Of a stretch of 64,000 bases of DNA, positions 1 through 11,865 are shown one piece after another. Where the stretch lies: positions 20,400,689 through 20,464,688 of the forward strand of contig ML679956.1 in NCBI GenBank assembly GCA_007922225.1, given 5' to 3'. The DNA is from Emydura subglobosa (taxonomy: Eukaryota > Chordata > Testudines > Chelidae). Position 1 is the first letter of the stretch; every line of letters starts with the position of its first letter. The notes under the pieces were generated by a model. That model did no database searches, had not been told where the DNA came from, and worked only from the letters and a program-made list of their open reading frames with translations. The position numbers and the translations under genes are program-made.

Positions 1-184
1 ATATTCCCATTAGATAAACAAAGTTGCCCCCCTCAAAATAAGCCAAACATGAAAGACATTTTGGGTGTAGTTAACCTCTCTTAATAGTGTACTTTGTGCT
101 CCTGGAACTAATAAATATATTCAAGCACAAATTAATTATGGTCTCAAAGCAACTGGATTGAGAGAACCCGATCTGCAGCTGGCC

Positions 185-1297
185 TAATCCAAAATAGCTG
201 TAAACCAGTTGAGCTCCATGGGAATAGCACAGGAGTGTAGGGACAAAATCAGGAAAGCCATGGCAAAGAATGAATTACAGCTGACAAGGAATGTTATAGA
301 CAACAATAAAGGGTTCTTAAAATATGTCAGACCAAAAAGAAAGATCAAGGATGGTGTGGGTCCACCACTGAATAGAAGAGGTGAGCTGTAACAGAAGATG
401 ATAGGAAGGCAGAGCTGCACAATGACTACCTTACTTCAGTCTTTTTGTAACACTTTGGAGGATAGAGCTAAAATTCAGAGGGATTTGGTAAATTGGAGAA
501 CTGGATTTAGACAACAAAATGAAATTCAACAAAGACAACTGTTAGATGCTACACTTAGGGAAGAAAAATCAAATGCACAAATACAGAATGGGGGAAAACT
601 GGCTTGGCAGCAACACTGCTGAGAAGGATCTGGGAGTTGTGGTGGATCACAACCTCAACATAAGTCAGCAATGTGATGCCGTTGCAAAGAAAGCAAATGC
701 AATTTTAGGTTGCGTTTAAAGAGTCATAGCATGCAAGTCACAGAAGGTGATAGTACCCCTCTACTCATCACTGGTTAGGCCTCAGATGGAGTACTGTGTC
801 CAGTTTTGATCGCCAATGTATAGAAAGGATGTACAGAAACTGGAAAGGATCCAGAGGTAAGCAACAAAGGTGATTAAAGGGATGGAACTGAATCTATCTG
901 ATCAAAGGCTGAAGGAACTGGGTATGTTTAGTTTGGAAAAGAGAGGATTAAAGGGGGACATGATAGCAGTCTTCAGATACTTGAAAGGCTGCAATAAAAA
1001 AGATGGAGAAAAGTTGTTCTCTTTTGCCACAGAGGGAGGACAAGAGAAAATAGGTTCAAATTACAGCATAGCAGATTTAGATGGAATCTCAGGAAAAATG
1101 TCCTAACTGTCAGACAGTAGGACGTTGGAATAGACTGCCTACAATGGAATAGACTGTGGAAGCTCCTTCAGTGGAGGTTTTCGAAAGGAAGCTAGATAGT
1201 CATCTGTCTTGGACGGATAGACACAACAAATCCTGCTTCTTGGCAGGGGGTTAGACTAGATGACCCTTGCGGTCCCTTCTAACACCATGATTCTATG
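185..1297 (+). mobile_element. CR1 LINE, 5'-truncated and internally deleted
   Basis: Non-LTR retrotransposon remnant. Frame pieces read like the region between the CR1 endonuclease and RT (209-391, with the NKGFLKYVRPKRK type motif) and then the RT C-terminal part (870-1106, with LGMFSLEKRGLKGDMIAVFRYLKG). The frame jumps at about 440-460 from the linker straight to residues normally found after the YADD region, so the RT catalytic core is missing. The 3' end is diagnostic: the ACTAGATGACCCTTGCGGTC block followed by ATTCTATG, the short 3' motif of many sauropsid CR1s. Stops and frameshifts show it is dead. The 5' limit is approximate. The family call is secure from coding similarity plus the 3' terminus; the subfamily is not assigned. 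Confidence 0.9.
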
Positions 1298-3660
1298 TAA
1301 TGAAACCTGAAATCCATCTATTTTGTGGTTTCATAGCAAAATTGAAAGTTGAGTCAAATTCAACACAAGGTTTACTGAGGTAAGTGAACTTTTTAGTGAA
1401 GCTAGGCAGATCTATGGTATTTAGTGGAATTCTGTAAAATTCCATGGTTTTGTATGTTTTACATCTGAAATAAGGCAAGACATGGAGGTTTTGCATAGAG
1501 TTTGCTTTGAATGACAGATTTCTCCAATCCAAAAATACAAGTTCTACCTCGTAGTATTTATTTGTTTTTAAATTTAGATTTGTTCCATTGCAAACTTCAA
1601 ATTCACTGGGCATGTTACAAAGTTAGAAAGCACAAGCAATAATCACCTACATAAACATTATAAACACAGACATTAAAAATACCAAACCCCAGCTTCAATG
1701 CAACTGCCCCTTCAATGCCGTGAACCCCTCATACAAAACAACAATAAAAACCAGAAAACAAGTACATCACATGAATATCACCAAGTCAGGGCTGTGTTGA
1801 ATCAATTGGGGAAGGAGAGGTGAATTCCAAAGCCTCACCAAGGACACTTTAAGTGAAATCCAACTAGGAATGGGCTGGCAGCATATTTAGACTGCCATTG
1901 TTTAGGAAGGATAATTTAATACCTCACATCGTCTGTCAAAAGCATCCTATTACTGATTCAGTAATGCACAGCTTTTCTAAAAATGACTCAAGATCAATGG
2001 TTAATACAGATAATCAAAAGGAACTAAAGGTGTATTATCAGGCTTTTATCTTTCTTTAATGATTTCTTTGCAATTAAACATTCATGACATATTGTCATTT
2101 TTTTCTTTACTTTATACTTAATGTAGAACTCATTACAGTGAAATATTTGCCAATAGCAATCTCTTTCATACAATATTACCATAGCCAATTCTTCCCTTGT
2201 GGCATGTTTCAGCATATAATAATTGACCAGTAGGTAATGTACTAGCTTTTGTCATCTCCTGTGATCTCATTAATTAACATCCAGGGACAGTCACTGTAAT
2301 CTTTACTTCTTTACTCTGCTTTCTTTGTTTTAGTAGCATTTTTTACCTTACCTCCAGAATAGCATCAGTTATTAAAGGAAAAAGTCTACCACTATTTTCC
2401 CCAAGTCCAATAGGCATATACACTAAAGAAATGTACCAAGGTGCAAAACAGAATATTCCATTTTACTTTTTTCACTATTAGGTCTAGCATTTTTTTCATA
2501 CCAAAAATGCTGAAACTCATTTTTTTCAAAATTATTCACAAGGTTTCTTCAAAATTATCTTCCACTTGAAATCTTCAAATGCCATGCCCAAATTAAAGCA
2601 TACCTATAAAAGTAATTGTGGACATCAAATGTCCTGTGTTATTACATAAAAAAAGACTATCCAAAGAAGAATCTGGTTTGGTGTATTAAGTAACAATTTG
2701 CATGGCAGGAATTACTGGAGGATCCTCCCTCAGAAGATTTGGTTGTCATCCTGCAGTCAGCAGACATTGCGAATGCCAATGGTAGTAACCAGCAGAAAAT
2801 AGTAAATGAACAAAGATCTAAAAACTGTATCAATTTCTCAGGATTATAAATCACTGTGGGTCACTTCCTGCTAGATAGGAGAGAAATGATGGCAGTAAAG
2901 CTCTAAGCACTAGTAGCTTTTTGCTGAAAGAGTTCAAGATGATTGGGATCATTTTATGAAACGTCTTTAGCATTATTTTACTACAAGTTAATGTTAATAA
3001 TGCTCTTTTCCATGTAAAAATCAGATATGGATCATTGTGTACTGGATATCTGGCTGCAAGTTGGATTTTTATCATTACTATTTATTTAATTTTAAAACTT
3101 GTCAATGTGCAAGGAGAAATGAGTGCACCATAAGAAGCTGAATAGAATGGAATAAACAATTTTAAAATAGGAAAATGATTAGCAAACAAAATAACCTAAC
3201 ATCCACTATACCAAGTAAAAGTGCTAATTCCTTCAGATGGCTGGGTGGGTTTTTTTCTTTTTAAGTGTAGATAGTTGTTTTGTTTTTCTGCTGACATATT
3301 TAGACATATTTTAACATTTCTGAGTAAAAAAAGGCTGCTGTTTGATCTAGGTCCAAGGTGGCGTAGAGTATTCCTGATTTTGAATAAAGGGTGTACAGAT
3401 ATATGAAGTGTCAAATTGCTTTGTGTTCTGAAGGAAAAGCTGGAGGGACTGGATGGTATTGGAAATCAAGAGAGATGAAGTAAACTAAAATTTACCAAAT
3501 GGAAGTTTTATCAGATGAAAGATAGTAAGGTGAGACTCCAAACAAGAAACAGTTAGAAAATGAAGGAAGATGGAGGAATGTGGCATCAAGTACACTAAGG
3601 ACATGGATTCATATAATCATAATATCCCCAATCAGCATTCATCTGATAAATTAAAAGAGG
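1298..3660. other. Unannotated AT-rich sequence
   Basis: No supported gene or recognisable repeat. Reading frames are short and lack coding character. Sequence is AT-rich with ordinary homopolymer runs. Confidence 0.5.
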
Positions 3661-3684
3661 ATCTACTAAGAGTAAAACAATACA

Positions 3685-4200
3685 AAAGGATTGTAGAGAG
3701 GTAAGAAATGTGGGATGGAACCCCACAAAAATGAAATTCAACTCGGAAAAATGCAAGTTAGTGCATTTTGGGGAAAATAATCCAAAACACAGATATTCAG
3801 TGGTAGGTTATAACTTGAAAAGTCAAAATACCAAAAGAGACTTGGGAAAAACGGTGGCCAGCATATTAGACAGGACTTTGCAATGATATTATGAGGGTGG
3901 GGAAGAGAGAAATAGAATCCAAGTAACAGACAGAGGTACCTAGTCATGAAGTAGAAAATAGACCCTCTTTGTATGACTTTGTTACAACTGTATCTGGAAT
4001 ACTCCATTAATTTATGGGTAATTTATGACCAGAAATATATACACAAACTGAAGGCGAAATTAGGGATTTGCAACAAAAATGATTACAGCAGTGACTGTGG
4101 CTGATTTATTGAACTGGGAGGACCAGACTCATGAGGAGAGATTAAATAGAATATGGCTCAGAGATGGCTAAGGGAAGACAAGAGAATAAGATATAACAAT
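3685..4200 (+). mobile_element. CR1 LINE fragment (RT 3' portion)
   Basis: The stretch contains the CR1 post-RT landmark 'aaaatgcaagttagtgcattt' region near 3750, followed by the section that normally encodes the early/late RT thumb and C-terminus ('gattattgaactgggaggacc... gaggagagattaaa' around 4110-4145). It has no open frame and no recognisable 3' terminus, so it is an old fragment. Orientation is +. Assignment rests on recognition of the CR1 layout, not on a search. Confidence 0.7.
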
Positions 4201-6157
4201 GTAAAGGGTGTAAACACTGGAAGCGAGAGAGAGCGCAAGATACAGCTATCAACTGCCAGATGTTGAGAGCAGCAACAAGGGCTGGATTCAAAATAGCGAT
4301 TTCCTCAAAAATAACAGCCTTTGAACTAGTGCTTTGCACCCTGACATCTTCAAAGCATGCGCTGGGATTTAGCCATGCAACCTGCATTGTCCTGAAGTGC
4401 ATAGCTAAAATTTCATTCAACATCTGAGGGTCAGAACCACTGAATTCCCTTAGCAAATCTACTTTTCAGGGTTGAAGAGAGCACACTCCATACAAATGTG
4501 CAGGATGATTGCTAAATATCAGAAATTAAATAACTTCAGTATCATATCTCTGAGTAGCTGAGTGTGACTAACATTTTGTAATTATAATAAAATTCTGAAG
4601 GAAATAAATTAGAGTTGAGATCTATGGAAACCAGAAAAATCTAAATAGTTATGCAATAATGGAGTGAAGCCCTGCTTCAATTCACATTTTTGTCACATCT
4701 TTCCTTAAGTATTTTTAAGCTGATTTCTACATTTAAAGTTAGCTCTGCCAAGCCTGCTGTCACTGCAATTGGTTATTACCCATTCCTGGCTGGTTCTATC
4801 AAACTAATCCATGGCAAGGCAGAGCTGTCAGTATAAACGGATTCAATGTACAGTGGTGGAAATAATAAATGATAGGGGCTGTGCAGTGGAGAAAACTATG
4901 ATTATATCATCACTCCAGTACACATTAAGCTCAGCAATTTCAGCCATTTGAAAAACACAGATGTCATTTCTGCAACATGTGTTTTATTGAATGTAATAAA
5001 ATCCACCATTTTAACAGTGATCACTGTTCAGGTCCTGCTGACAAGACACTTGTCTAAATAAACATTTCAGGTGGATACTAACCTGTATCAAGCTCTTAAT
5101 GCATAATGTAAGACTGCATGGTTTATAGTTCCTCATGTGTGGAAATGACAGGCGGTCACCTCTTTGTCTTTCCAAGTCCACTAGTGAACTATGGTATTGA
5201 AAGTCATGATAGGAGAATGTCAGAAGTTCCAGTAAGTGCACAGGCATAAGAATAGGCTTTCTGAGAGATTTCCTTTATTTCCTGCTTCCACTTGGGCTGG
5301 GAATACAGCAAGACAGCTTCTCTTGCGGCATGTCTACCTCCGGTCCTGATTAGAACCAACAAATAGTACACATGCAATGTGCAAAGGATAATAATTAACA
5401 ATAATAAAATTCCTGTAAAGAATTCAGATCAGTAATGGAGTTGTATGTTTGTCTTATCAAGAGAGCAAATTTGACTTGATACGAGTTTCTTCTCCTTGTG
5501 ACATGTACAGTGTCTCGCTTCCGCCTCTATCAAATTTATGGCACAGATTTAGCATGCGTCCAGTCTCATAACTTTTAATTTAGGCCTTTGATAGGCAAAT
5601 ACATCTCACTCTCAGAAAGCACTCCTGATGGCGTGAATGTGACAGTCTCCATCTATTCTGCATTAGTAATGGCAATTTCTTAATACTGGATGTTGGTGAA
5701 GGAGTTTTCGGAATTAATGAGCCAGGTCTCCAGAATTCTATACTGGGCCAAATCCTGGTCCCGCTGAAGTCAGTGGCAAAATTTCTATTGACTTTCCATT
5801 GACCAAAGAGAGTGGTGTTATGGCAGCTTCCTGCTTGAGTTTGTATCTGTACAAAGTTGAACTGGTAGTAGCTCTTTTTTCCTCCCTCAAATCTAGAGCT
5901 TTCCACAGATATTAAGCATGGCATTGGGAAGTAATAATTTAAGAAAGAAATTGTCTAATACAGTTACGAAAAAGCCTAAGAGCTAGATGGGGTGTTCTCT
6001 TCATATTTGTATAGGGCAGATGGGAACCCCTTTGCTTACCCTTCAGAAGGGACATAAACAATGATTTGCAGTGAGTGAGTGGGGCTTATCCTCCAGTGCA
6101 TCCCTATAGGCCATGGCACCACCAGGAGGACATGCATGCTGCCTACTTCCCAAGCAC
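4201..6157. other. Unannotated sequence; one short dispersed-repeat motif
   Basis: No gene seen. Around 5745-5800 is the motif 'ggccaaatcctggtcccgctgaagtcagtgg', a phrase repeated in related form near 10980, 30880 and 33215. It is likely part of an old interspersed repeat of unknown class. The rest shows nothing I can name. Confidence 0.4.
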
Positions 6158-6165
6158 ACCAGGAG

Positions 6166-6582
6166 CAGGGCTGGTTGGGAATTTTTCAGCTAAATGTTTT
6201 TTCACCAAAAAATGCCAATTGGTCAAAAAAGAAAATTTTGGCGCAAAGGTTCAGTTTCAACAAAGGTTTCCATTTGAAAACAGGTTTTTTGTTTTTGTTT
6301 TTGTTTTTTAAATTGTACAAATGTTTTGTTTTGATATTTTTCTAAACCAACCCCCTCCCCCTGGTTTTCCAGTTCAAAAAAATATATTTTTTCCTTCCAA
6401 AACTTAAGCTAATTATAGTAGCAAATTTTAAAAATGCTCAAAATTGAAATGTTTTGTTTTTTCAGATTTTCAGTTTGCAAAAATTTCAGATTCAATTTTT
6501 TGGCCCAATTCAGGATAGGAAAAGTTTTCAATATCTCAACAATTTTCACAGAATGGAAAAACTGTTTCGCTCCTAGTTCTTA
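6166..6582. mobile_element. AT-rich non-autonomous element, hAT-type family (copy 1)
   Basis: Begins with CAGGGCTGGTTGGGAA and continues as T/A-rich self-complementary sequence including a GTTTTT tandem run at about 6285-6308. It is related to copies at 21742-22135 and 34979-35418, whose 8-bp target duplications point to hAT. The left flank is ACCAGGAG. The proposed right end near 6582 is followed by ACAGGGAG, only a partial match, so the right boundary is uncertain. No coding capacity. Confidence 0.6.
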
Positions 6583-6590
6583 ACAGGGAG

Positions 6591-8289
6591 TTTGTGCCTT
6601 CCTGTGGCATAATTCCTCCTCTGTGCTCTCCCTGGACTGGTGCAGTTCCCACCAATCCCAGTGCAGGGTTAGGCTTGTATAGGCTTGTATAGGCTACTAA
6701 AGTTGGGTTGGTATTTTCAGAGCTGACCATGGGCTTTAGACACACAACTCTCATTGGAATTAATGGACACAGCATTCCAATTAATTTTTGGGGAGCTATT
6801 GTGGCTAACACACCAGTCATTTTAGAAAATATCAACCTTAGTCTAGTTTTATTACTTTCCAGGGTCTTTCTTGCTAACAAGATGAAAACCTTTTTTTCCT
6901 GCATCATTTGATTTTATAGTTTCACTGCATTTAGTGGGCTGCATTCAGATAGAACATAAAATGGGACACTAATACCATGTGAATGAAGTGAGCAATGTTA
7001 ACATTCAAGAAAGCTGAAGTCAGATACAGGCTATATATGTTCCCACATTTTAATTAAGTACATGTTTGCAAATATATAATGCACATATACAAATGTATTA
7101 CAGACGTTCTATAAAATCTTGCTAGAAATTGTTGATTGATAATAAAATATTGATAGAAATAAGAACTGTAAGTAAATAGTATTAGCCCTTTGGGTATTGG
7201 AATAGATATTCCATACAGTTATTCAAGGATCAATACATAATAACTGAAAAGTAAGAGGAAAAGTGTATTTCTCAGGCTGTTTTAAAAAATGTGGATTATT
7301 TTTGGATACTGATGATCTCTTAAGTGCAATGGCTTTTGCAAGCATACTTATCAAAATGCATATATCAAAATATCAGGTGGCTGTATATAGCAGTTAAAGA
7401 AAAACCATAAGCATGAGTTCTATTTTCATAAAAACAAGCCCAAATTCATCCTTCCTCCTCATTCCCCCCAAACTCCAGAATAAGGGAAAAGTAATTGATG
7501 GAAAAACTTAAATAAAAAGTATTCCATTTGTAATCTAGAGCTAAATCAAATGTTAGTAAAAATACCGTATTAGGTGCTCCTCAGTCTTAGTGTTTATCTC
7601 CTACGTCTTTATCTTCTGTCTGTGCTATCGACACCTTTAATCTCTGTTATTTGAAAGGGAGCATAGTAACAGTTAATCTCTCTTGACTAATAAGCGACAA
7701 TGAAAAGTACAATTCTTAAAAAATACAACACTAATGTAATTTAGTAGTGATGATGATGTTGCTGCTGTCTGACCTCCAGTTTTGCTACTTTTTGTGTTGC
7801 ATGCAATAATATTTCATTCAACAATTCCAAAGCAGATATGAATGGTAAGAATAAACAGCCTTTGTATTTAGACTGCTGGCAAAAAAGTGAGTTGAGAGGT
7901 TATGTGACAGTCTGTCCCAAATGACTGACACAGAGCAACTGCTAGATTTAGTATGTCTTTATCTGAACAACTGGTCTAGCATAACACCACCTCAGTGGAC
8001 TGCCAGTTTTTTTTAATATCTCCACTCTCTTGATTACACCATCACATCCAATTTAGCAACCTAACCCCCTGGCCTTTCTGGCTACAACCATACAACATAG
8101 ACAGTCAGCTAAAACAATATAAACACCTGGTTGTTATTATTAGATAGCAAAGTTCTGAAATGTTGGCCTCTTGTGGCAGTTTCACAATATAACAAGAGAA
8201 ATAACAACCTCCCCATGTTCATTTTACAGCATCCAAACTAACTTAGAAACTTGTAATGATTTTAGACACACAACACACCTGTGATATAT
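6591..8289. other. Unannotated AT-rich sequence
   Basis: I see no gene, recognisable transposon terminus or RNA gene. Frames are short. Confidence 0.45.
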
Positions 8290-8425
8290 TTGTATGCAAG
8301 CATTATTCCACTTTTACAGATGCAGAAACTGAGGTGAAGCAAGTTGCCCAATATCACATGGGAATTGTGTAGTAGAGCCAGGTTTAAAATCCAGTTCACT
8401 AGGTCCTAGTTCTCTGCCTTTACCC
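8290..8425 (-). mobile_element. MIR-like SINE fragment
   Basis: Contains the reverse-complement MIR/CORE signature: 'cttttacagatgcagaaactgagg' followed by 'aagttgcccaatatcacatgggaattgtgtagtagagcc'. This is the CORE region seen on the opposite strand (gaccttgggcaagtcac type). Ancient and diverged. Confidence 0.7.
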
Positions 8426-8429
8426 ATAG

Positions 8430-9012
8430 CTTCCTACTGTAGTTACTCTAACAGACCAGAGAGCAAACACAACAGTTCTCACGGGGTATGAAAAGATGCA
8501 GCCACCAGCCTGTTCGTTCATTTCACTGACCTGAGCAAATACCAAAGTTGTGCCAATTTCTGTCCAATGTCTGGCTATCATGTACATCAATAAATAAATA
8601 GAGTAGAACAGACAAGGAATAAGAAATGTGCCATAGCTACCCAAACTTATAACTAATTTAGACCCTCAATATGGATTGCTTTCAGGACAGGGGCACAAAA
8701 AAAGAGTCCTGCTGCCAGTGATGTGGGAATAACCGTCTCTGTTTTTCTCTGTCACTTGCCTTTTTTTAAAGAGCTGATGAAGGACATGCTAAACTCAGCA
8801 CATTCTTATCAGAGATTATTATGCATGGTTTCATTATTCAAGAGAACATTGTGTCACCTTATCCTGAGTCATCCATGAGTCACAGTTTTGCCTGAGTAAG
8901 GACTTCAGGACATGGTCCCAACGCTTCTACCTAAGACACAGAGGCAACAATGAAGGAGCTTGACAGGGTTTGGAAGTCTGGTTTGGAGAAGCATCTTCAG
9001 ATGCTCCTAAAC
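8430..9012. other. Unannotated sequence
   Basis: No gene or named repeat supported. Confidence 0.4.
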
Positions 9013-9015
9013 TGA

Positions 9016-9306
9016 GGGTATTTCTACACTGCAATCAGAGATGTGACTGCAGCACATGTAGACATACCTGAACTAGCTTTGGTCTAGCTAACTTAACTAA
9101 TATAACAGTGAAGCCTCAGCAGCATGGGTGGCAGCACAGGCTAGCTGCTTGAGTATGTACCGAGGGCCCTAGGTGGGCTTGTACAGCCCATGCAGCCACC
9201 CGTGTTTCCATGACTTCACTGTTATTGTTACTTGAGCTTGCTAGATCAAAACTAGCTCGGATACATATGCTACAGTCATACCTTTGATTACAGTGTAGCC
9301 CTACTC
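9016..9306. mobile_element. Harbinger-like MITE
   Basis: Terminal inverted repeats of about 21 bp: left GGGTATTTCTACACTGCAAT, right (reverse complement) GAGTAGGGCTACACTGTAAT. Flanking trinucleotides are TGA and TTA, compatible with a diverged 3-bp TNA target duplication as in PIF/Harbinger. Same family as copies at 20362, 31061, 36220 and 40072. No transposase is encoded. Confidence 0.75.
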
Positions 9307-9427
9307 TTACAGTCATTTAGGCACTGGCCCACGCTTGGAGGCATATGGAGGTGCCTCTCTCCAAAAAGAACTCAGAGTACACAAGGGGAGCGTGCCCATT
9401 GCCCCTTCCTTTTGCATAGACTGGTCA

Positions 9428-9932
9428 CAGTGGTTCCCAACCTTTTGGAGTGCAAGCCCCACTAGTTAACACTAGGTAAAACACATGCCCCCCCACTCAT
9501 CTCCCCACCCTGCCCCCTCACCAGCCATAAACACATAGGATAATAATAATAATATTAATAATAATACTAAATTAATAATAATAATACCCAAGAAAGAATT
9601 TAAGCCTTCCCTGGAGCAGCTGCCACTGCATGTCCCGTGTGGCCCCACCCCTTTCCATCTCTCATGGACTGAGGGTAATGGAGACGGGCTCTGGCAGGTT
9701 GGCTGGGGCTGCTCCAGACCCCCATAGATGCGGGGCTGCTCCTGCCTGGCTGGTGTGAGGCTGGAGAGGGGGGCCTGCCCCTCCACTCCGGCCAGCATGG
9801 AGCTCGAGGCTGCTGTGCCTGGCACAGAGCTCAGGGGGCTAAATTATCTCAATATTACTGAAGCCTCATGGACCCCCTGGACTCTTTGGTGCCCTCCCAA
9901 GGGGGTCCCAAGCCCCAGGTTAGAAACCATTG
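9428..9932. mobile_element. hAT-like non-autonomous element with internal TAA microsatellite and GC-rich core
   Basis: Inverted termini CAGTGGTTCCCAACCTTTT at the left and, at the right, the reverse complement CAATGGTTTCTAACCTGGGG. This resembles the CAGTGGTTCTCAA termini of Charlie-type hAT elements. The interior holds a TAA-rich tract and a GC-rich part whose open frames are probably chance. An 8-bp target duplication is not clear (flanks ACTGGTCA and GACTAATG). Confidence 0.7.
9539..9588. repeat. Imperfect (TAA)n microsatellite
   Basis: Near-continuous TAA/ATA repeats interrupted by a few substitutions, lying within the hAT-like element. Confidence 0.95.
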
Positions 9933-11864
9933 GACTAATGCAGCCTTCTCCCTCCAGTGCACTAGACAAACTCTGTGGGTTAACGTGTGTGGTGGCCACA
10001 CACATACTTCCTCTTCTTTCCTATCCTCTTTAGGATTTTCACTCCCCACACGCACACAAAGGGGCAGTTCCTACCCTCCTCCCAAGCTCTTGCACCCAGG
10101 AACAATTTGGCCATCTAAACGAGAAATGCTCTGCCATCCTCACACCTGGTATAAGAAAGATAAATTAAAAGGTTACTACTCCCAGGAGCTATGCTCATGG
10201 ACACTTGAAATAGTGCTAACGGTAGAAGTCCCAGTTCCAATTAATTAACATTTGAATATTAACATATTGCTGAGCTGGAGGTTGGGTGAAACCTTGCTGC
10301 AACTGGTGGACATACCTGCCACCCTTCATTGGTACAGATGTAAGAAGCAAGAAAGCTCCTTTGGTAGTAAGATAGCTGAAGCAATGAGATCCACCACCCG
10401 AAACACAGGCCACATTCCAGACAGATCAGAAGATGAGCTATGTGAGCTGTGGGGGGTTTTGCTGAAGGCTGAATGCAAACGCAGAGGGCTGGGTATTGCT
10501 TTGTTGGAGCTGCTTGCATGTGTGTGTGCAGCCAGAAACACCACAGAGAAGGCAGCCAAAATCCAAGGACAGCCAGCAAAGCATGACCTTGAGAGTTTTG
10601 GGGTGTAGAATTCTGGCTAGAAAAAAGAGGCTTGCAATATTGAACAAGGAAACTCTCCTCTGTTTGATTCCTGCTCTGTTCAGCAAAACAAGAATTTGTA
10701 CATTTTTTTTAATAAACAGGATTGCATCAAAGAAATACTTGACGATCAACAATTTCTCCACTTCATGAAAACAACCCACAACATCTGAAATTGCCGAGGT
10801 GATACAGCTACACAGCCCAAATCCAGAGGGCTGCAGCAACTCTTACCCAACAATGGAATGCAGCTCTGTGAATTCTTTATTGTTGTGACTGTCTTTTAAC
10901 AGTGTGAATTGTGCCCTAAGCATTCTGGTAGGAGAAGGCAGATGTTTTAAAAAGAAAATGACTGGACCTAATTTATCCCAAGTATAAGTCTGTTGAGTTC
11001 AGTGGAGTAACACCAGGGATAAATTTGACCTAATAATACCATTCAAGGAGTTTTATGACTGGGGGTAGAAAGGGGACAAATTCATTTGCTTTTTCATGTA
11101 TGTCTTATTATTATTTTATATTTATTTTCCCAGAGTCATTCATTCATTCTTGTTGCTTTTACCAAGGAGATTTGCTCTCTTCTAAATGCTGTCTCATAAG
11201 TTTTTGAAACATAAAGGTGACCCCTCTCCTCCTTAACAAAAACAATGTTTCCTTCTAATCAGATTTTAAAAGATCACTCATCAGCAATTTTTGAATAAGA
11301 AACAGGAGCCAACTAATCCATACCCTGTAATACCTTCACCTTCTCACTTATCTGTTCAGTGATGTTGTTCACATGGTTATTTAATAGAGCAAATTCTGAA
11401 ATGTTGGGCTGGAGTTTGTGCAATCTACATAAGCTGTTTTGTGCAGACCAAGGGGAAAAAACCTACATGACACCATGGTGAAGAGCAGATGTCTGCAGTT
11501 TATTTTCCATGATTGGATTTTAATAGAATTTACATGAGGTCTCACTTATGTTCAAGTTACCATAGTAGGGAGTTTGGCTGACAGAGCAAATTGAAAGGCA
11601 GAGCTGCCTGTCTTGATAGATGTGTGATAAAACCATTCCAGTGTCTTCAAAGGAGAAATTTTTGGACCTGAGCAGGGAAGCTAGTGCAACCACTTTCATG
11701 AGTGTAGAGGCAACAGTGAATCACTCCCCCACACACACACTCAAAGGTACAGCCCCTGGTTTGTCAGTTCTTCTTGAACAGACTTTGAATCAGGTCTAGT
11801 TCAGCACATTCATGTTCTGTACTTACCCATTTTTAAATAGACAGGCAATAAAAAGGATTGTTTG
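9933..11864. other. Unannotated sequence, locally higher GC
   Basis: Overlapping short open frames on both strands between 9,850 and 10,840 have no recognisable domain and no splice context I can defend. I see no named repeat. A CA-rich tract occurs near 11730-11745. Confidence 0.4.
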
Positions 11865-11865
11865 T

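Noticed and set aside
10715..10760. AATAAA after a possible reading frame as a polyadenylation signal
   Set aside because: AATAAA is frequent in AT-rich DNA and no exon can be supported upstream.
9472..10839. Several 60-130 codon frames on both strands
   Set aside because: Overlapping, without domains; the first part is in a hAT-like element. No evidence of splicing.
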